A DNA stretch of 64,000 nt from Phycisphaeraceae bacterium (GTDB lineage Bacteria; Planctomycetota; Phycisphaerae; Phycisphaerales; SM1A02). A model generated the notes under the pieces. The model was not told the origin of the DNA, did not search any database, and worked only from the letters and a program-made list of their open reading frames with translations. A program made the translations under genes and the position numbers. Positions 63,590 through 64,000 of the stretch are shown here, piece after piece. The stretch covers positions 42,568 to 106,567 of the forward strand of contig SHAP01000007.1 in assembly GCA_004213555.1 (NCBI GenBank). The letters run 5' to 3'. Numbering within the stretch: the first letter of the stretch is position 1; each line of letters opens with the position of its first letter.

Positions 63590-63909
63590 TTTTGAGAGGC
63601 CTTTCAAAAGTCAGGACCGAAGTCCAGAAGAATGTGCCCATCCACCGTGGAAGGGCTGCCCCTCTCTTCCGGGCGAGAATGTATTTCAGCAGAAAGAGGT
63701 TCGCATGGCCTTGAGATTCAAATTGCTGGGGTTTACCTAACTCTTCACACCCCCTTTATGAACTATGCGCAACGAAGTCGTGAACTGAATAAACCACAAA
63801 CGAATTCCAAACAAACAGCCCCTGCCTTAAGGCAGGGGCTGCAAGAAACTCAAAATCGGCGGGGCGATCTCAAAGACAAAGTTGTCCTGAGCGCTGAGCC
63901 GTTGGTGAA
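63590..63909. other. Intergenic region between two PEP-CTERM-like genes
   Basis: 320 bases. It must hold the promoter of the 62972 gene, though no good pair was picked. It also holds the terminator at 63816-63841 for the next minus-strand gene. No coding frame looks real. Confidence 0.5.
63816..63841 (-). terminator. Hairpin terminator for the edge gene
   Basis: An 11-bp perfect stem (63816-63826 with 63831-63841) around TTAA. On the minus strand it is followed by TTTGTTTGG. It ends the transcript of the PEP-CTERM-like gene at the window edge. Confidence 0.85.
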
Positions 63910-64000
63910 TCAGCCGCGACGACGGCGACCGAGTCCGGCGAGACCGAGGAGGGCCAAGGCGCCGGGAGCAGGAATGTTGTTCACCGAGAAGGCGGCGTTG
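63910..64000 (-). CDS. C-terminal end of a third PEP-CTERM-like protein (cut by window end)
   Basis: The minus-strand frame reads FSVNNIPAPGALALLGLAG and then LGRRRRG, with TGA at 63910-63912. Only 29 residues are in the window. The sorting tail is almost the same as those at 7521 and 62972. The rest of the gene lies beyond base 64000. Confidence 0.85.
   Translation of the reverse strand, partial: NAAFSVNNIPAPGALALLGLAGLGRRRRG

Overview
The window most likely comes from a planctomycete, probably class Phycisphaerae. Several secreted proteins end in a short PAPGALALLGLA-x-x-GRRRR tail, a PEP-CTERM-like signal typical of that group. A tandem family carries C-terminal dockerin-like modules. A murC-murB-ddl-ftsQ-like cluster is not followed by ftsA or ftsZ. 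Pseudopilin, DUF1080 and PhoX-type proteins fit the same assignment, which rests on protein features and not on rRNA. No rRNA, CRISPR array, integrase or transposase was seen.

Layout. 0-2.2 kb: tail of an unknown gene and a POT peptide transporter with a large inserted loop. 2.2-7.5 kb: two PAP2 phosphatases, two GT39 glycosyltransferases and a GT2 polyprenyl-phosphate glycosyltransferase, which look like a lipid-carrier glycosylation module. 7.5-11.3 kb: PEP-CTERM-like protein, pseudopilin, membrane protein and YceI. 11.3-12.9 kb: an esterase-like alpha/beta protein. 13.2-21.4 kb: five tandem paralogues, each a secreted beta-helix protein with a dockerin-like C-terminus, and four of the five followed by their own hairpin terminator; this is the most striking region. 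21.4-31.2 kb: TolB-like lipoprotein, MerC-like protein, PhoX-like protein, DUF1156-type DNA methylase, nitroreductase, RsmB-like RNA methyltransferase, MFS transporter, a DUF1080 protein and others.

31-38.5 kb: a compact menaquinone operon (menF-D-H-B-A-C-E, minus strand) faced by a thioesterase that is probably MenI. Start and stop codons overlap at most junctions. 38.5-44.4 kb: M48 protease, then murC, murB, ddl and an ftsQ-like gene, two small unknown genes and tRNA-Ser(UGA). 44.4-54.5 kb: a sulfation locus with cysC, cysD and cysNC for PAPS synthesis, three sulfotransferases, a GT4 glycosyltransferase, a flippase-like and a polymerase-like membrane protein. Together these suggest production of a sulfated surface polysaccharide.

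54.5-62.7 kb: housekeeping genes, namely Mrp-type ATPase, rplM-rpsI with a near-consensus sigma-70 promoter and a strong terminator, an unknown HTH protein, alanine racemase, DEAD-box helicase, psuG and rho. 62.9-64 kb: two more PEP-CTERM-like genes, the second cut by the window edge. Starts were often moved downstream of the longest reading frame where a Shine-Dalgarno, signal peptide or ATGA/TTGA overlap decided the matter. All family calls are from motif recognition by eye; no database search was run.
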